From: Actinomycetota bacterium
Lineage (GTDB): Bacteria > Actinomycetota > Acidimicrobiia > Spongiisociales > UBA4744
Length of the DNA stretch: 64,000 bases
Assembly (NCBI GenBank): GCA_013152275.1
Contig: JAADGS010000027.1
Location: 134,336-198,335 of the forward strand
Direction of reading: 5' to 3'
Shown: positions 53,585 through 61,458 of the stretch, piece by piece
How the letters are laid out: each line of letters starts with the position of its first letter
Numbering within the stretch: the first letter of the stretch is position 1
Position numbers and translations under genes: made by a program
Notes under the pieces: generated by a model
The model's database searches: none
Told to the model about the DNA's origin: nothing
Seen by the model: the letters and a program-made list of their open reading frames with translations, nothing else

Positions 53585-54052
53585 TTACTTCCCGTGGGAG
53601 TGAGGGGTCGGCCGCTTGTGGACATGCCGGGCGGCCGCAGCACCTCTGACCGACTCGTGATGAATGATGGTCTGACAGCGATTGGGGTCGGTGCAGGTCG
53701 ACGGATCGAGGCTACGAGCCTGCTCCGCCAGAATGGCGAGTTGTCGTCGGGTCTTCTTCAAGGCTTTGATGTGCGCATCCAGGTCGTGCATGTGGCGCTC
53801 GAGCAGTTCGAGCACGTGGTGACAGGTCGTTTCACCTCTGTCACGAAGATCGAGAATCGAAGCGATCTCCGTGAGCGTCAGGCCGGTGGCCTGGGCATCC
53901 TTGATGAACAACAGTCGGTCGACGGAGCCTGTGTCGTACATACGGTATCCGTTGGGAGCCCGGTGAGGAGCCGGCAGGAGACCTATGTCTTCGTAGTACC
54001 GAACTGCCTTGGTCGAGACTCCGGCATGCCGGGCGAGTTCTCCGATGGTCAT
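53585..54052 (-). CDS. MerR-family metal-type transcriptional regulator
   Basis: A 155-residue regulator. The N-terminal winged helix reads MTIGELARHAGVSTKAVRYYEDIGLLP; a long dimerisation helix follows. Cys in GETTCHHVL occupies the position of the conserved Cys79-type metal ligand of ZntR/CadR, and CTDPNRC supplies the two cysteines of the C-terminal metal loop. A His-rich tail (HHES...HVHKRPTPHSHGK) could bind more metal. It diverges from promoter copy 5 and is the only MerR gene in the window, so it probably controls all five sites. Confidence 0.9.
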   Translation of the reverse strand: MTIGELARHAGVSTKAVRYYEDIGLLPAPHRAPNGYRMYDTGSVDRLLFIKDAQATGLTLTEIASILDLRDRGETTCHHVLELLERHMHDLDAHIKALKKTRRQLAILAEQARSLDPSTCTDPNRCQTIIHHESVRGAAAARHVHKRPTPHSHGK

Positions 54053-54128
54053 GGCACCATCATATCGTCGTGACCCTCCAGTGGGATGGAAGAAGCGGTT
54101 TGGGGTGGCCGAATTGGCCGGCGTCTTC

Positions 54129-54160
54129 TTGACATTCTAGTTGACTGGAAGGTGTACGTT
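54129..54160 (+). promoter_or_regulatory. MerR-type promoter, copy 5 (small peptide gene)
   Basis: TTGACA (54129-54134), 20-base spacer with TTCTAG-TTGA-CTGGAAGGTG, TACGTT (54155-54160). It lies 77 bases from the merR start on the opposite strand, the usual place for an autoregulated divergent MerR promoter. Confidence 0.75.
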
Positions 54161-54189
54161 GGCGGAAGCAACAGGAAGGAGGTGAAGGG

Positions 54190-54252
54190 ATGAAGCGCTT
54201 CATCGTTCCACGCATCGCTCACTGTTCAGACGGCTGTACCGCCGGATCCTGA
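54190..54252 (+). CDS. 20-residue Cys-containing peptide or leader
   Basis: An ATG with a strong ribosome-binding site (GGAAGGAGG) opens a 20-codon ORF, MKRFIVPRIAHCSDGCTAGS, 30 bases after MerR-type promoter copy 5. Two cysteines and a histidine (HCSDGC) could bind a metal. A strong hairpin follows 20 bases after the stop, so the peptide may be the main product of this promoter or a leader that gates the blaI-M56 genes. Too short for homology evidence. Confidence 0.5.
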   Translation: MKRFIVPRIAHCSDGCTAGS

Positions 54253-54271
54253 GCAGGATGTGAAACTGCTT

Positions 54272-54306
54272 GGCGTGGTCGGGGTCCTGCGAATCCCGAC
54301 CACGCC
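54272..54306 (+). terminator. 12-bp hairpin after the small peptide gene
   Basis: GGCGTGGTCGGG (54272-54283) pairs perfectly with CCCGACCACGCC (54295-54306), loop of 11 bases, no U-run. It may terminate the short MerR-controlled transcript or attenuate read-through to blaI. Confidence 0.55.
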
Positions 54307-54415
54307 GCCACCGAATCATCTCCTTGCACATGGGGCAGCTTGGCTGGATCTCGTCGGAGTGGCCGCCCTCGAAACCGGCCGGGCAGAGTAGGCCGGGAGA
54401 GCCTCGCGAGGTACG

Positions 54416-54428
54416 CTACGCAACGTAG
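54416..54428 (+). promoter_or_regulatory. BlaI-type operator candidate
   Basis: CTACG-CAA-CGTAG is a perfect inverted repeat 83 bases before the blaI-like ATG. BlaI/MecI operators are of the CTACA...TGTAG form, so autorepression is plausible. Confidence 0.5.
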
Positions 54429-54510
54429 TAGTGCAGTGTCGAAGGTCCGGCCTCCTCGGGTTCTCGCGGGAGACCGGATGCATATCGGCGAAAAGGGAAG
54501 GAATGGCGGC

Positions 54511-54864
54511 ATGGCCAGAGAACCCATTCTCGAGAATGCCGTGATGCTGATGCTTTGGCGGGAGGAAGGTCCTCTGACGCCGCGTCAAGTGAAGGCTCGG
54601 CTCGATGAGACCCATCCGGTGGCATACACGACGGCGATGACTGTTCTGATGCGACTGTGGAAGAAGGGCCTTCTGCGGCGCTATCGCGTGGGTCGAGCGT
54701 ACGCGTACGCGCCGACCGTGGGACAGGCCCAGCATGCGGCTCAGCGTATGGAAGGGATCCTCAGAGGAGTGAACGAACGGGCGGTCGCGTTGGGCCGGTT
54801 CGTGGAGCAGCTTTCGGCGTCGGACCGGGAGGAGCTGATGCGGATCCTGAGCGCCGATGAGTGA
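54511..54864 (+). CDS. BlaI/MecI/CopY-family repressor
   Basis: A 117-residue winged-helix regulator: ENAVMLMLWREEGPLTPRQVKARLD, then YTTAMTVLMRLWKKGLLRRYRVGRAYAY, the standard BlaI fold, and a C-terminal dimerisation helix ending LMRILSADE. ATG 54511 is chosen; ATG 54478 would add eleven residues. It overlaps the M56 peptidase gene. In BlaI/BlaR1 pairs the membrane peptidase cleaves the repressor after signal binding. Confidence 0.9.
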   Translation: MAREPILENAVMLMLWREEGPLTPRQVKARLDETHPVAYTTAMTVLMRLWKKGLLRRYRVGRAYAYAPTVGQAQHAAQRMEGILRGVNERAVALGRFVEQLSASDREELMRILSADE

Positions 54865-55792
54865 GATCCTGTTGGTCGCTTCCCTCGTGCTGCTCGGCAC
54901 ACCGTTTCTGCTGAGCCGTTTCGGGCATCGTATCGCCGCAGCCGAGCGCACACGGCTGATGGCCGTATCGCTCGCCGGTGGACTGGTGTTCCTCGAGCTC
55001 GATCTCGTGTTGACGGCCTTGCCGACCGTCCTGCGCTCATTTCGCCTGACAGGTCTCGCCTCTGCGTGTGAACGACTTGTCGGACACGTGTTGGGTGGGG
55101 GGCCGATTGTGGGATGGGTCGTGTTCGCCATGGCTCTGCTCCTGCCGGTATCGGCAATCGTGACGAGCCTGAGATGTCGAACGCGGTATCGTCGTCTGCG
55201 TGCCGATCCGTGGGTCGGGACACATCGGCCATATGGCGAGCATGAGCTGGTCGTGCTGCCTTCGGCGGAGATGGTCGCGATCAGTGTTCCCGGCCGGCCC
55301 GGGCAGGTGATTCTCTCGGAAGGTCTGCTCGATACTCTGGCACCGGCAGAGCTGGATGCGGTGCTGCGGCACGAGGGGGCACACCTCGATCTTCGACACT
55401 CGAGGTATCTTCTGCTCGCCGCCGTCGTGCAGTGCGCCGTGGGATGGCTTCCGACGGTCCGGGGGAGCGTGGGCAGCCTCAGGCTGTCGGTGGAGGAGTG
55501 GGCCGATGCGGTCGCAGTTCGAGATCTGGGCACCAGCAGACCCGTCGCAGATGCTTTGCGCTCGTTGGTCTTTGCCTCGCTCTTTCCACACGCGGCTTCG
55601 TTCTCTGCCGCCGAGACGATTGGTGAACGTCTCGAGGCCCTCGAGCACGGTGAGCCTCGGAAGGCCCCCCTGGCTCGCCTGGCCGCCTATTCGCTGATAG
55701 CGCTGCTGTGGCTGGGGGCAGGCGGATCCGTAGCGACATGGTTGACACATGCCCGTGGATTGGTCGGCATGACGCCGTACTGTCCTCTTTGA
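54857..55792 (+). CDS. M56-family membrane metallopeptidase (BlaR1-like)
   Basis: A 311-residue membrane protein with about four helices and the zinc motif LRHEGAHLDLRH (HEXXH, near residue 172). It lacks the penicillin-binding sensor domain that ends BlaR1 and MecR1, so it is the short M56 form common in Actinomycetota, whose signal is unknown. It starts eight bases before the blaI-like stop. Confidence 0.88.
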   Translation: MSEILLVASLVLLGTPFLLSRFGHRIAAAERTRLMAVSLAGGLVFLELDLVLTALPTVLRSFRLTGLASACERLVGHVLGGGPIVGWVVFAMALLLPVSAIVTSLRCRTRYRRLRADPWVGTHRPYGEHELVVLPSAEMVAISVPGRPGQVILSEGLLDTLAPAELDAVLRHEGAHLDLRHSRYLLLAAVVQCAVGWLPTVRGSVGSLRLSVEEWADAVAVRDLGTSRPVADALRSLVFASLFPHAASFSAAETIGERLEALEHGEPRKAPLARLAAYSLIALLWLGAGGSVATWLTHARGLVGMTPYCPL

Positions 55793-55975
55793 GGTTCGGT
55801 GCCGCAGCGGCCAGACGCATCCGCGAGGAGACCGGAAGCCGGACCGTGTTGACGCAACCGACCCGTGGACGGCAAGCCGATTCGCCAAACGTCGATGACG
55901 ACTCGACTAGAGCCGAAGCTGCCGGTTTCGGGTTGGGCCGGCACGCTCCCGGCGGTGGCTGTCTTCGCCGGCCTT

Positions 55976-56379
55976 CGAATCGACGACCCGGCCCGTCTGG
56001 AGGGGGTGTCGGTGTGGATGAGAAACGCTTCCTCAACGCCCCGTCTACCTATTGCACAACGTCTACGACCCAGATCGTCGACCTGGTGGATCGTCACCGC
56101 CTGTTGGATGTGATCGAAGGCCGTTCCCGTGACGCACTGGACGCCGGGCTCACCGGACGGGGAGACTGCCAGTGTGGTCGTGTCCGCATCGCCACTTTGG
56201 ACCCGGCAGCCGGATACCGCAAAACCTGGTCGATTGCCTCGGCGTCGCCACCCTGATCGTGGATCGTTTCCATGCGATATGCCACTCGAATCGGGCGGGC
56301 GACGAGGTGTGTCATCGAGTCCGGTCACCAAACCTTGGGACATCGGGGTCGCAAGACCGACCCGGCGTATCGGTCGTGA
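55976..56379 (+). pseudogene. ISL3-family transposase remnant, frameshifted
   Basis: Pieces of an ISL3 transposase appear in successive frames. RIDDPARLEGV (55976) shifts to GVGVDEKRFLNAPS, IVDLVDRHRLLDVIEGRS and VRIATLDPAAGYRK; then ATLIVDRFHAICHSNRAGDEV in another frame; then LGHRGRKTDPAYRS ending at TGA 56377-56379. The catalytic Asp regions are split by at least three frameshifts, and both ends are missing, so it is dead. No terminal inverted repeats were found. It marks a past insertion at the edge of the toxin locus. Confidence 0.75.
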
Positions 56380-56746
56380 CGGGTCCTATCGAACGGAAAG
56401 ATAACGACTCACCGGAGGCCATTTCGGACAGATGCGCTCGTCATCCACCGCCAAAGATCCTGACGGCGAGGGTGTTGCCGCTCGGGACGGTCGAACTCGA
56501 AGCGGGTGTCCGCGATGCCGGTCCTCTCCCGGCGGGTCGGTGCTCGGCGGTGGCGATCGAGGACAGAGGCTGCCTGAGCTCATTACTGGGGGCACCGGGG
56601 AGAGGTGACGTCACCGTTCCGCCTGGGATTGGTGTTGCCGCAGGGTGCCGTGTCGCTGCGGTTGGTTCGAACAAACCAGTCGGTGTGGGCGCGGAGCGGT
56701 TCAATCTGCTGATAGTGTTGTTAGTTCCGCTAGCCCACGGGTGGTC
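56380..56746. other. Region before the RHS gene, no supported gene
   Basis: Open readings cross it in several frames but none carries a recognisable domain; the promoter for the toxin polycistron is expected here. Near its end TTCAATCTG...TAGTGTTGT is AT-richer than the surroundings and may hold the -10. Confidence 0.4.
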
Positions 56747-58696
56747 GTGAGGGTTCGTGTTGCGCTGGTGTTGAGTCTGCTGGTGGCGGTGCAGCTGCTG
56801 CCGGTACCGGGAGGGGCTGCCGTTGAGAGCCCGGTTGTGTCGCGGGTTGGTGGTCGTGTCGATGGTGGTGGGGTTGTTGGTGTGTCGGCCGTGTCGATGC
56901 CCGGCGATCTTCCGGTCGAGGTTCAGGGTGATGCCGGTTCGGCTCCTGTGGATGCTTTCCGACCGAATCCTGAAAGCTTGAAGCCTGGCTGGCGGACCGG
57001 GGTGTTCGAGATTGCTGTCCCTGATGGTGGCGGCGAGGTGCGCGTGTCGGGGTCGCCTGTGCGTCTTGTGGCTCCGGCGGGGTTGGTCCCGAGCGGGTCT
57101 ACGGCTCGTGTCGAGGTCTTTGATCGTGGTGCGGTCGGGAGTGTTTCACCTTTCGGGGCTGCAGTCTCGGTGGGGTTTCGCGACGCTGCGACGCAGTTGT
57201 CGCCGACTGGGCGTTCGGGGTCCTACGGGTGGGCGATCTCGAATCTGGCCTACGGGTGGGAATCGGCCGAGCCGGTACCGGTCATCGCTGGGGCATCCTA
57301 TGAGGTTGGCGGATGGGTGCGTGGCGAGATCGACGCGGCCGAGTCGTTCGGGGCGTGGATCGTTCGTGCGTCGTTCCTCGATGCTGGCGGTGAAGTGACC
57401 GGCCACGTCGATGTGGCCAGAGGCGACCCGGGATCGTTGAGCGACCGGTGGGAACGGGTTGGCGACCAGGTCACAATCCCTGATGGTGTCGTGTCGGTAC
57501 GGGTCGAGTTGTTCAACTACCTCAACGGCGGGTGGGTCGCGTTCGATGACACGACCGTATCGGCGGTCTCGGACGCGTCGGTGTCGACCACCTACGGTTT
57601 CGGTTCCGGTGCGGTGGCCGTCGGTGTCGATGCAGATGTCTCCTACACGTTCGGGGATCATCTCGGGTCGGTGGTAGCCGCGTATCGTCGGTCGGATGGG
57701 CGAGTGTCGCGACGTTTCTTCCTCCCCTACGGGCAGGTCCGTGCGTCCGATACGATGCCGACCGACCGTAGCTTCACCGGTCAACACGCCGACGCTACCG
57801 GCCTGTTGTACCTGCATGCCCGCTACCTGGACCCGACGATCGGCCGGTTCATCCAGCCAGACGTCCTGATCCCGGACGTAGCCGCCCCCCAATCGTTGAA
57901 CCGTTACAGCTACGTACTCGACGACCCGATCAACCACACCGACCCGACCGGACGTCAGGGGTGGCCTGTGGGCGAGCGCGACCCGCAGATCGAGACTCGG
58001 GACTGTAGAGGGTCGGGGGGTTGCGGGTTGCTGGTGGTTGGTGTCCACGGCGGGTTCGGATGGGCCCGGGTGGCGTATATTGGTGCGCTTCGCCGTACCG
58101 CTGTGTCACGGGTAGCCGCCGCCGCCGGGGTGATGGTTGCCGGTGCGGTTGCTGTTGAGGTGGCTCCTGCGTTGGCTGCGCTCGTACCGGACGCGGCCGG
58201 GGCCGTCTCGGCTGCGGTCGATAACGCCCTGATCCGCATCCTTGCGAGGAGCACTGTCGCAACGGCGCAGGCCACAGGCTGGATACGACACCTCCTCGGA
58301 GCCGACACCACCACAATCGAAGAACAAACCCTCGCCACAAACACAGCAGACGACCTGCTGGCCTTGCCCGGCAGACAGGTGGATGCTACTTGGGGTGTGA
58401 ACACGTATCGGCATGGCGGCACGATGACGACGATCGAGCACATCAACTATCGGCATGCCTGGGACACCGGGTTTTCGAATGTGAGCCGTTTCGCCGAAGG
58501 GACTAGCGCTCGCCAGATTCAGGGTCTTGTCGACGACGCGCTGAAGTACGGCACGGTGAGTGGGAATGGGACCAGCGTCCTGTGGGACGCTGGTCGGGCA
58601 CTGGGGGTCGATGCTGCAGGCAACACCGCTACCGGTGTGCAGGTCTACATCCGAGACGGGATCATTCAGACTGCCTTTCCTGTGGGTGTGCCGTAA
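56747..58696 (+). CDS. Short secreted RHS-core protein with C-terminal toxin domain
   Basis: 649 residues from GTG 56747: Sec signal peptide (about 1-26), a carbohydrate-binding-like beta domain (about 155-280), one RHS-associated core (GDHLGSVVAAYR near 303, FTGQHADATGLLYLHARYLDPTIGRF, NRYSYVLDDPINHTDPTGR to about 405), a hydrophobic stretch (about 425-515), the Ala-Thr-Asn junction at 530, then a 117-residue toxin domain (TTIEHINYRHAWD, SRFAEGTSA, IQTAFP). Classical RHS proteins exceed 1200 residues, so this is a miniature: cage-closing core without the barrel. The toxin type is not named with confidence; its His-rich motifs suggest an RNase. The stop overlaps the next gene (TAATG). Confidence 0.85.
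   Translation: MRVRVALVLSLLVAVQLLPVPGGAAVESPVVSRVGGRVDGGGVVGVSAVSMPGDLPVEVQGDAGSAPVDAFRPNPESLKPGWRTGVFEIAVPDGGGEVRVSGSPVRLVAPAGLVPSGSTARVEVFDRGAVGSVSPFGAAVSVGFRDAATQLSPTGRSGSYGWAISNLAYGWESAEPVPVIAGASYEVGGWVRGEIDAAESFGAWIVRASFLDAGGEVTGHVDVARGDPGSLSDRWERVGDQVTIPDGVVSVRVELFNYLNGGWVAFDDTTVSAVSDASVSTTYGFGSGAVAVGVDADVSYTFGDHLGSVVAAYRRSDGRVSRRFFLPYGQVRASDTMPTDRSFTGQHADATGLLYLHARYLDPTIGRFIQPDVLIPDVAAPQSLNRYSYVLDDPINHTDPTGRQGWPVGERDPQIETRDCRGSGGCGLLVVGVHGGFGWARVAYIGALRRTAVSRVAAAAGVMVAGAVAVEVAPALAALVPDAAGAVSAAVDNALIRILARSTVATAQATGWIRHLLGADTTTIEEQTLATNTADDLLALPGRQVDATWGVNTYRHGGTMTTIEHINYRHAWDTGFSNVSRFAEGTSARQIQGLVDDALKYGTVSGNGTSVLWDAGRALGVDAAGNTATGVQVYIRDGIIQTAFPVGVP
58334..58342 (+). repeat. Toxin-junction 9-mer, RHS gene
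   Basis: GCCACAAAC, read Ala-Thr-Asn at residue 530. It extends to GCCACAAACACAGCAG, identical over 16 bases to the copy in cassette 4, although surrounding sequences differ. Confidence 0.85.
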
Positions 58697-58929
58697 TGGG
58701 TGTCTGTCTGCTGGATCGGTTCTTCGACGAGGAGTGCACGTCATATGTGCGTGATCTGCTGCTGGAAGCAATGGGCCGTAGCTCCGGGACTGAGTACTTC
58801 ACCTTCAATGTGTTCAACGTCCTGATAGATGCTGACCGCGGCGTTGTCACCGTTGAGGACGAATTGGATCCGGCGGCGTCCTGCACTACCTCGCGTGGAT
58901 CCTTCGTGTCGCGTTTGCAGGCGGTCTGA
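58696..58929 (+). CDS. Putative immunity protein 1 (for the RHS toxin)
   Basis: A 77-residue acidic soluble protein whose ATG overlaps the RHS stop by one base. No known immunity family is recognised; position directly after the toxin and the small, signal-free, acidic character support the role. Four bases separate it from the next cassette. Confidence 0.6.
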   Translation: MGVCLLDRFFDEECTSYVRDLLLEAMGRSSGTEYFTFNVFNVLIDADRGVVTVEDELDPAASCTTSRGSFVSRLQAV

Positions 58930-58933
58930 GGAC

Positions 58934-59536
58934 ATGCATCGGTACGCCGGTGGAGGTTCGGTCCGGCTGCCTGAGTATGCAGGTCTCTTCCGAGTCCTGG
59001 CTATCTTCGTGTTCATTGCCATCTGGCTTGGCGCTCCTGTTCCGAGTTCCGCTGCTGGACGGGCCACCGATGTTTCGCCGGCGCCCACCTGTGCCTACGA
59101 CGACTGGGCGCCAACTTCCGCACCTACGACGAATGGCGTCGCCAGCCTCGCGGATCAAGTCGTTCGCGGCCCCAGCGAGGTCCAGGGACACCTCTACGAC
59201 GTCTCTGCTAACTCCGTTGCCACAAACGCGCTACTCACACCAGGCCGACTTGCGGATGATGTCGCGGAGGCTGTTGGGGGAGTTGCCAAGCCCGCAACGA
59301 GCGGCACCGGCCAGGTGATCACGATCCCTCAAGGGAACCGCCAGATTGTCATCCGCATCATGGAGGAGGGTGGCGGAAGAACGAACTACTACCGAGTCAG
59401 TGTTGCAGGCAAGGAGGCCCTAACCGTCATGGGCGAGGCTTCGGTGGACAGGGCTCTGACGCACATACCGATCGGTGAGAGCTCTCTCGACGACATTCTT
59501 CGGCTCGTCAACCAACTTGCCGGTGGTGGCGGATGA
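58934..59536 (+). CDS. Secreted toxin cassette 2
   Basis: A 200-residue protein: Sec signal with hydrophobic core FRVLAIFVFIAIWLGAPV ending SSAAG, a linker that opens with AYDD and closes with GHLYD, six residues, then ATN at 96. The toxin part (residues 99-200) reads ITIPQGNRQIVIRIMEEGGG, NYYRVSVAGKEALTVMG and RALTHIPIGESSLDDIL. I do not recognise its enzyme class; it is compact with alternating strands. Its stop overlaps the next start (ATGA), pairing it with immunity 2. Confidence 0.7.
   Translation: MHRYAGGGSVRLPEYAGLFRVLAIFVFIAIWLGAPVPSSAAGRATDVSPAPTCAYDDWAPTSAPTTNGVASLADQVVRGPSEVQGHLYDVSANSVATNALLTPGRLADDVAEAVGGVAKPATSGTGQVITIPQGNRQIVIRIMEEGGGRTNYYRVSVAGKEALTVMGEASVDRALTHIPIGESSLDDILRLVNQLAGGGG
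59219..59227 (+). repeat. Toxin-junction 9-mer, cassette 2
   Basis: GCCACAAAC in the Ala-Thr-Asn frame, 18 bases after TACGAC (Tyr-Asp). Confidence 0.85.
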
Positions 59537-59862
59537 CTGTGCTCAACCGGATCTGGGGAGGCCGCCTGACACAGCTACGCGTCGATGCTGCCGTTCACAG
59601 GGTGCGCCTGGTCATATCCACGGTCACTGGCGCTGTGGAGGACGTCTGCGAGATCGTCTGTTCCGAAGTCCGCGAGATGCGCCTGTTCGATGAGAGCATG
59701 TCGGTGTGGGATTATGTTGAGATCACGGCTGCCTCAGCTAGGCCAATGCCCGATGGCTCCATGGTGCTGGAGTTGACGATGTGGACTGAGGAGGCTGGGC
59801 TGATGATCCGATGCGGCGAGATCACAGTTGACGGGGAGGCACTGTCATTCAACGGCTGCTGA
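59533..59862 (+). CDS. Putative immunity protein 2
   Basis: A 109-residue acidic soluble protein of mostly beta character, coupled to toxin 2 by ATGA overlap. No family is recognised. Function inferred from alternation of toxin and signal-free acidic ORF. Confidence 0.55.
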   Translation: MTVLNRIWGGRLTQLRVDAAVHRVRLVISTVTGAVEDVCEIVCSEVREMRLFDESMSVWDYVEITAASARPMPDGSMVLELTMWTEEAGLMIRCGEITVDGEALSFNGC

Positions 59863-59873
59863 CATGGCTCAGA

Positions 59874-60410
59874 GTGTTCTTGTTAGGCGTGGTCGCCGCA
59901 GGCATCCTCCTTTTCGACCCGTGGGCTACGGCTGCCGGCGCGAACCCGATCGTCTCTCAGTCACCGGCTCTGGATGCGTGTGGTTACGATGCCCTCACAC
60001 GTTGTGATGCATCTACGACGGTTTCAACGGCTGACCTTGCGGTTCAGCCTGCCACCTCACCCTCCGGTGAGGTGGGATACGTGTACGACTCTCCCCGTTT
60101 CTCCCATGCCACAAACGGGGCAGAGATCCCTGAGGTCATCTACCGAGGAGGAGGTAGGAGCCCCTCGAATCTGACGTTGCGTGAGGGCGAGGAGGCACTG
60201 TCATTCCGGAGCTCGTTGTCAAACCCCTACCCGTCTGGCCGGCAGCCGGTGTTCCGGCCGGGACGCGAGTACATCGGGATCGATACCTCTGGGCTTCCTC
60301 CGGGATCGGTTGTTGTGGACAACGTCCCGCAGGGGCATGTCTCAGTGTTCGTGGATGATGTCGACCTTCTTCGGTCGCTGATCGTTGAGAAGGGTCGGTT
60401 CCCGAAGTGA
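59874..60410 (+). CDS. Secreted toxin cassette 3
   Basis: 178 residues from GTG 59874: a short signal (FLLGVVAAGILLFDP, cleavage near TAAGA), linker with CGYDAL and GYVYDS, ATN at 79. The toxin part (82-178) contains VIYRGGG, NLTLREGEEALSFRSSLSNP, YIGIDTSGLPPGSVVVDN and GHVSVFVDD. An Arg early in the domain followed by a SFR-S segment recalls ADP-ribosyltransferases such as Tse2-like toxins, but this is a weak guess. It is coupled to immunity 3 by GTGA overlap. Confidence 0.68.
   Translation: MFLLGVVAAGILLFDPWATAAGANPIVSQSPALDACGYDALTRCDASTTVSTADLAVQPATSPSGEVGYVYDSPRFSHATNGAEIPEVIYRGGGRSPSNLTLREGEEALSFRSSLSNPYPSGRQPVFRPGREYIGIDTSGLPPGSVVVDNVPQGHVSVFVDDVDLLRSLIVEKGRFPK
60108..60116 (+). repeat. 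Toxin-junction 9-mer, cassette 3
   Basis: GCCACAAAC in the Ala-Thr-Asn frame, 18 bases after TACGAC; followed by GGGGCAG, matching the GCAG seen in the RHS copy. Confidence 0.85.
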
Positions 60411-60859
60411 GCGATTCGTCAGACAGTGTTGTCGAGGCAATCCGATGTCTTGTCCGGGTCGCAGAGATCTTCGGCGACTTGGCCTCGTGGCTTCGACAGA
60501 TCGAGGGAGCGACTCGAGTGATGCAGCCGTGTTCCATGACCACGCTTAGGCGACGCGAAGACGAAGTGATCGAGTATGGCATCGGCGACGGGGTCGGGAT
60601 CGACTGGTACGCTGATGTGGAGTTTACCAATGGCAGAGCGCTGAGCTTCGGCCTGGAGCTGAGCTGGGACGGGGGCGAATGGCGGGTGGTGCCCGGGATC
60701 CGGATCACCCATCGAGCGGGCCAAGATGATCTGTTCGACCTTGCCGATCGCTACGCGGTTGACGATGTTGACATGTGCAACTCACTCCTGGGAGCTGCTC
60801 GCGAACTAGCCAGCTTGCGGGATGAAGCGTTGGAGTTGTTCCGGTCATGGTCCGGGTGA
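60407..60859 (+). CDS. Putative immunity protein 3
   Basis: A 150-residue acidic soluble protein: N-terminal helix, beta-rich middle (EVIEYGIGDGVGIDWYADVEF, GLELSWDGGEWRV), acidic helical C-terminus. GTG 60407 overlaps the toxin 3 stop. It overlaps the next toxin gene by 13 bases. Confidence 0.58.
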   Translation: MSDSSDSVVEAIRCLVRVAEIFGDLASWLRQIEGATRVMQPCSMTTLRRREDEVIEYGIGDGVGIDWYADVEFTNGRALSFGLELSWDGGEWRVVPGIRITHRAGQDDLFDLADRYAVDDVDMCNSLLGAARELASLRDEALELFRSWSG

Positions 60860-61458
60860 TCCCCTCCCGGGCCTTTGCACACTCTGCCGGGCTCGTCGTT
60901 ATGGCTGCTGCGGTGCTGGGGCTCACGGCCCTTTCCGGATCGGCCTCCGCTGAGGCGCGGCTGGACGTTTGGACGGTTACTCATACGCACGACGACACAG
61001 CGACTGCACCTATGGCTATGACGACTCGCGGCGTCGACGTTGCAGAGCGGCCAGTTCCGTCCTCCTCAGGCGGTCTCGGATTCACCTACGACCCTTCCGG
61101 CCATTCCGATGCCACAAACACAGCAGGGGTGGTTGATGATGCGGCCAATGCTGCGCAAGGTGCTCGGCTGCGAGAGCACTTGAGGCTGTTGGAGCAGTAC
61201 GGTGCGGGTGGGGTACGCGAGTTGGCCGATGGCCGTATCCGCTACTACAGCGAGGTGACGATAGCATCGAAGCCAGGCGAGATGGCTGGTGCGCGTCTGG
61301 TACGGGAGTGGAATCCTGCGACCGGCAACTACCGAACGTGGTACGAGACGCTTGACCACGCCGGCCAGATACGCCAAGTCCATCCATATCAGCCGTACTC
61401 GTCGTACCACTACATGTTCATGTTCGATGAGTTCGGCAACTATGCGGGGCGCGGGTGA
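60847..61458 (+). CDS. Secreted toxin cassette 4
   Basis: 203 residues: signal peptide (SAGLVVMAAAVLGLTALSG, cleavage near SASAEA), linker ending GFTYDPSGHSD, ATN at 89. The toxin part (92-203) has GRIRYYSEVTIAS, KPGEMAGARLVREWNP, RTWYETLDHAGQIRQVHP and HYMFMFDEFGNY. This YY-x-x-PGEM-VREW-HYMFD pattern recurs at the ends of RHS proteins in Actinomycetota; its activity is not established to my knowledge. Its junction shares 16 bases with the RHS gene. The stop overlaps immunity 4. Confidence 0.72.
   Translation: MVRVIPSRAFAHSAGLVVMAAAVLGLTALSGSASAEARLDVWTVTHTHDDTATAPMAMTTRGVDVAERPVPSSSGGLGFTYDPSGHSDATNTAGVVDDAANAAQGARLREHLRLLEQYGAGGVRELADGRIRYYSEVTIASKPGEMAGARLVREWNPATGNYRTWYETLDHAGQIRQVHPYQPYSSYHYMFMFDEFGNYAGRG
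61111..61119 (+). repeat. Toxin-junction 9-mer, cassette 4
   Basis: GCCACAAAC in the Ala-Thr-Asn frame, 18 bases after TACGAC; followed by ACAGCAG as in the RHS gene. Confidence 0.85.

Noticed and set aside
54195..54400. Minus-strand reading with CPAGFEGG and CPMCKEMIRW resembling a zinc ribbon
   Set aside because: It has no start codon before the second Cys pair and lies antisense to the small peptide gene; possibly a decayed fragment, but unsupported.
55687..56343. 218-codon minus-strand ORF over the M56 end and the transposase remnant
   Set aside because: It is antisense to the M56 gene and to clear ISL3 fragments, and matches nothing.
56645..56746. 34-residue upstream extension of the RHS protein
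   Set aside because: It would place the Sec signal internally; GTG 56747 puts the hydrophobic core at the normal position.
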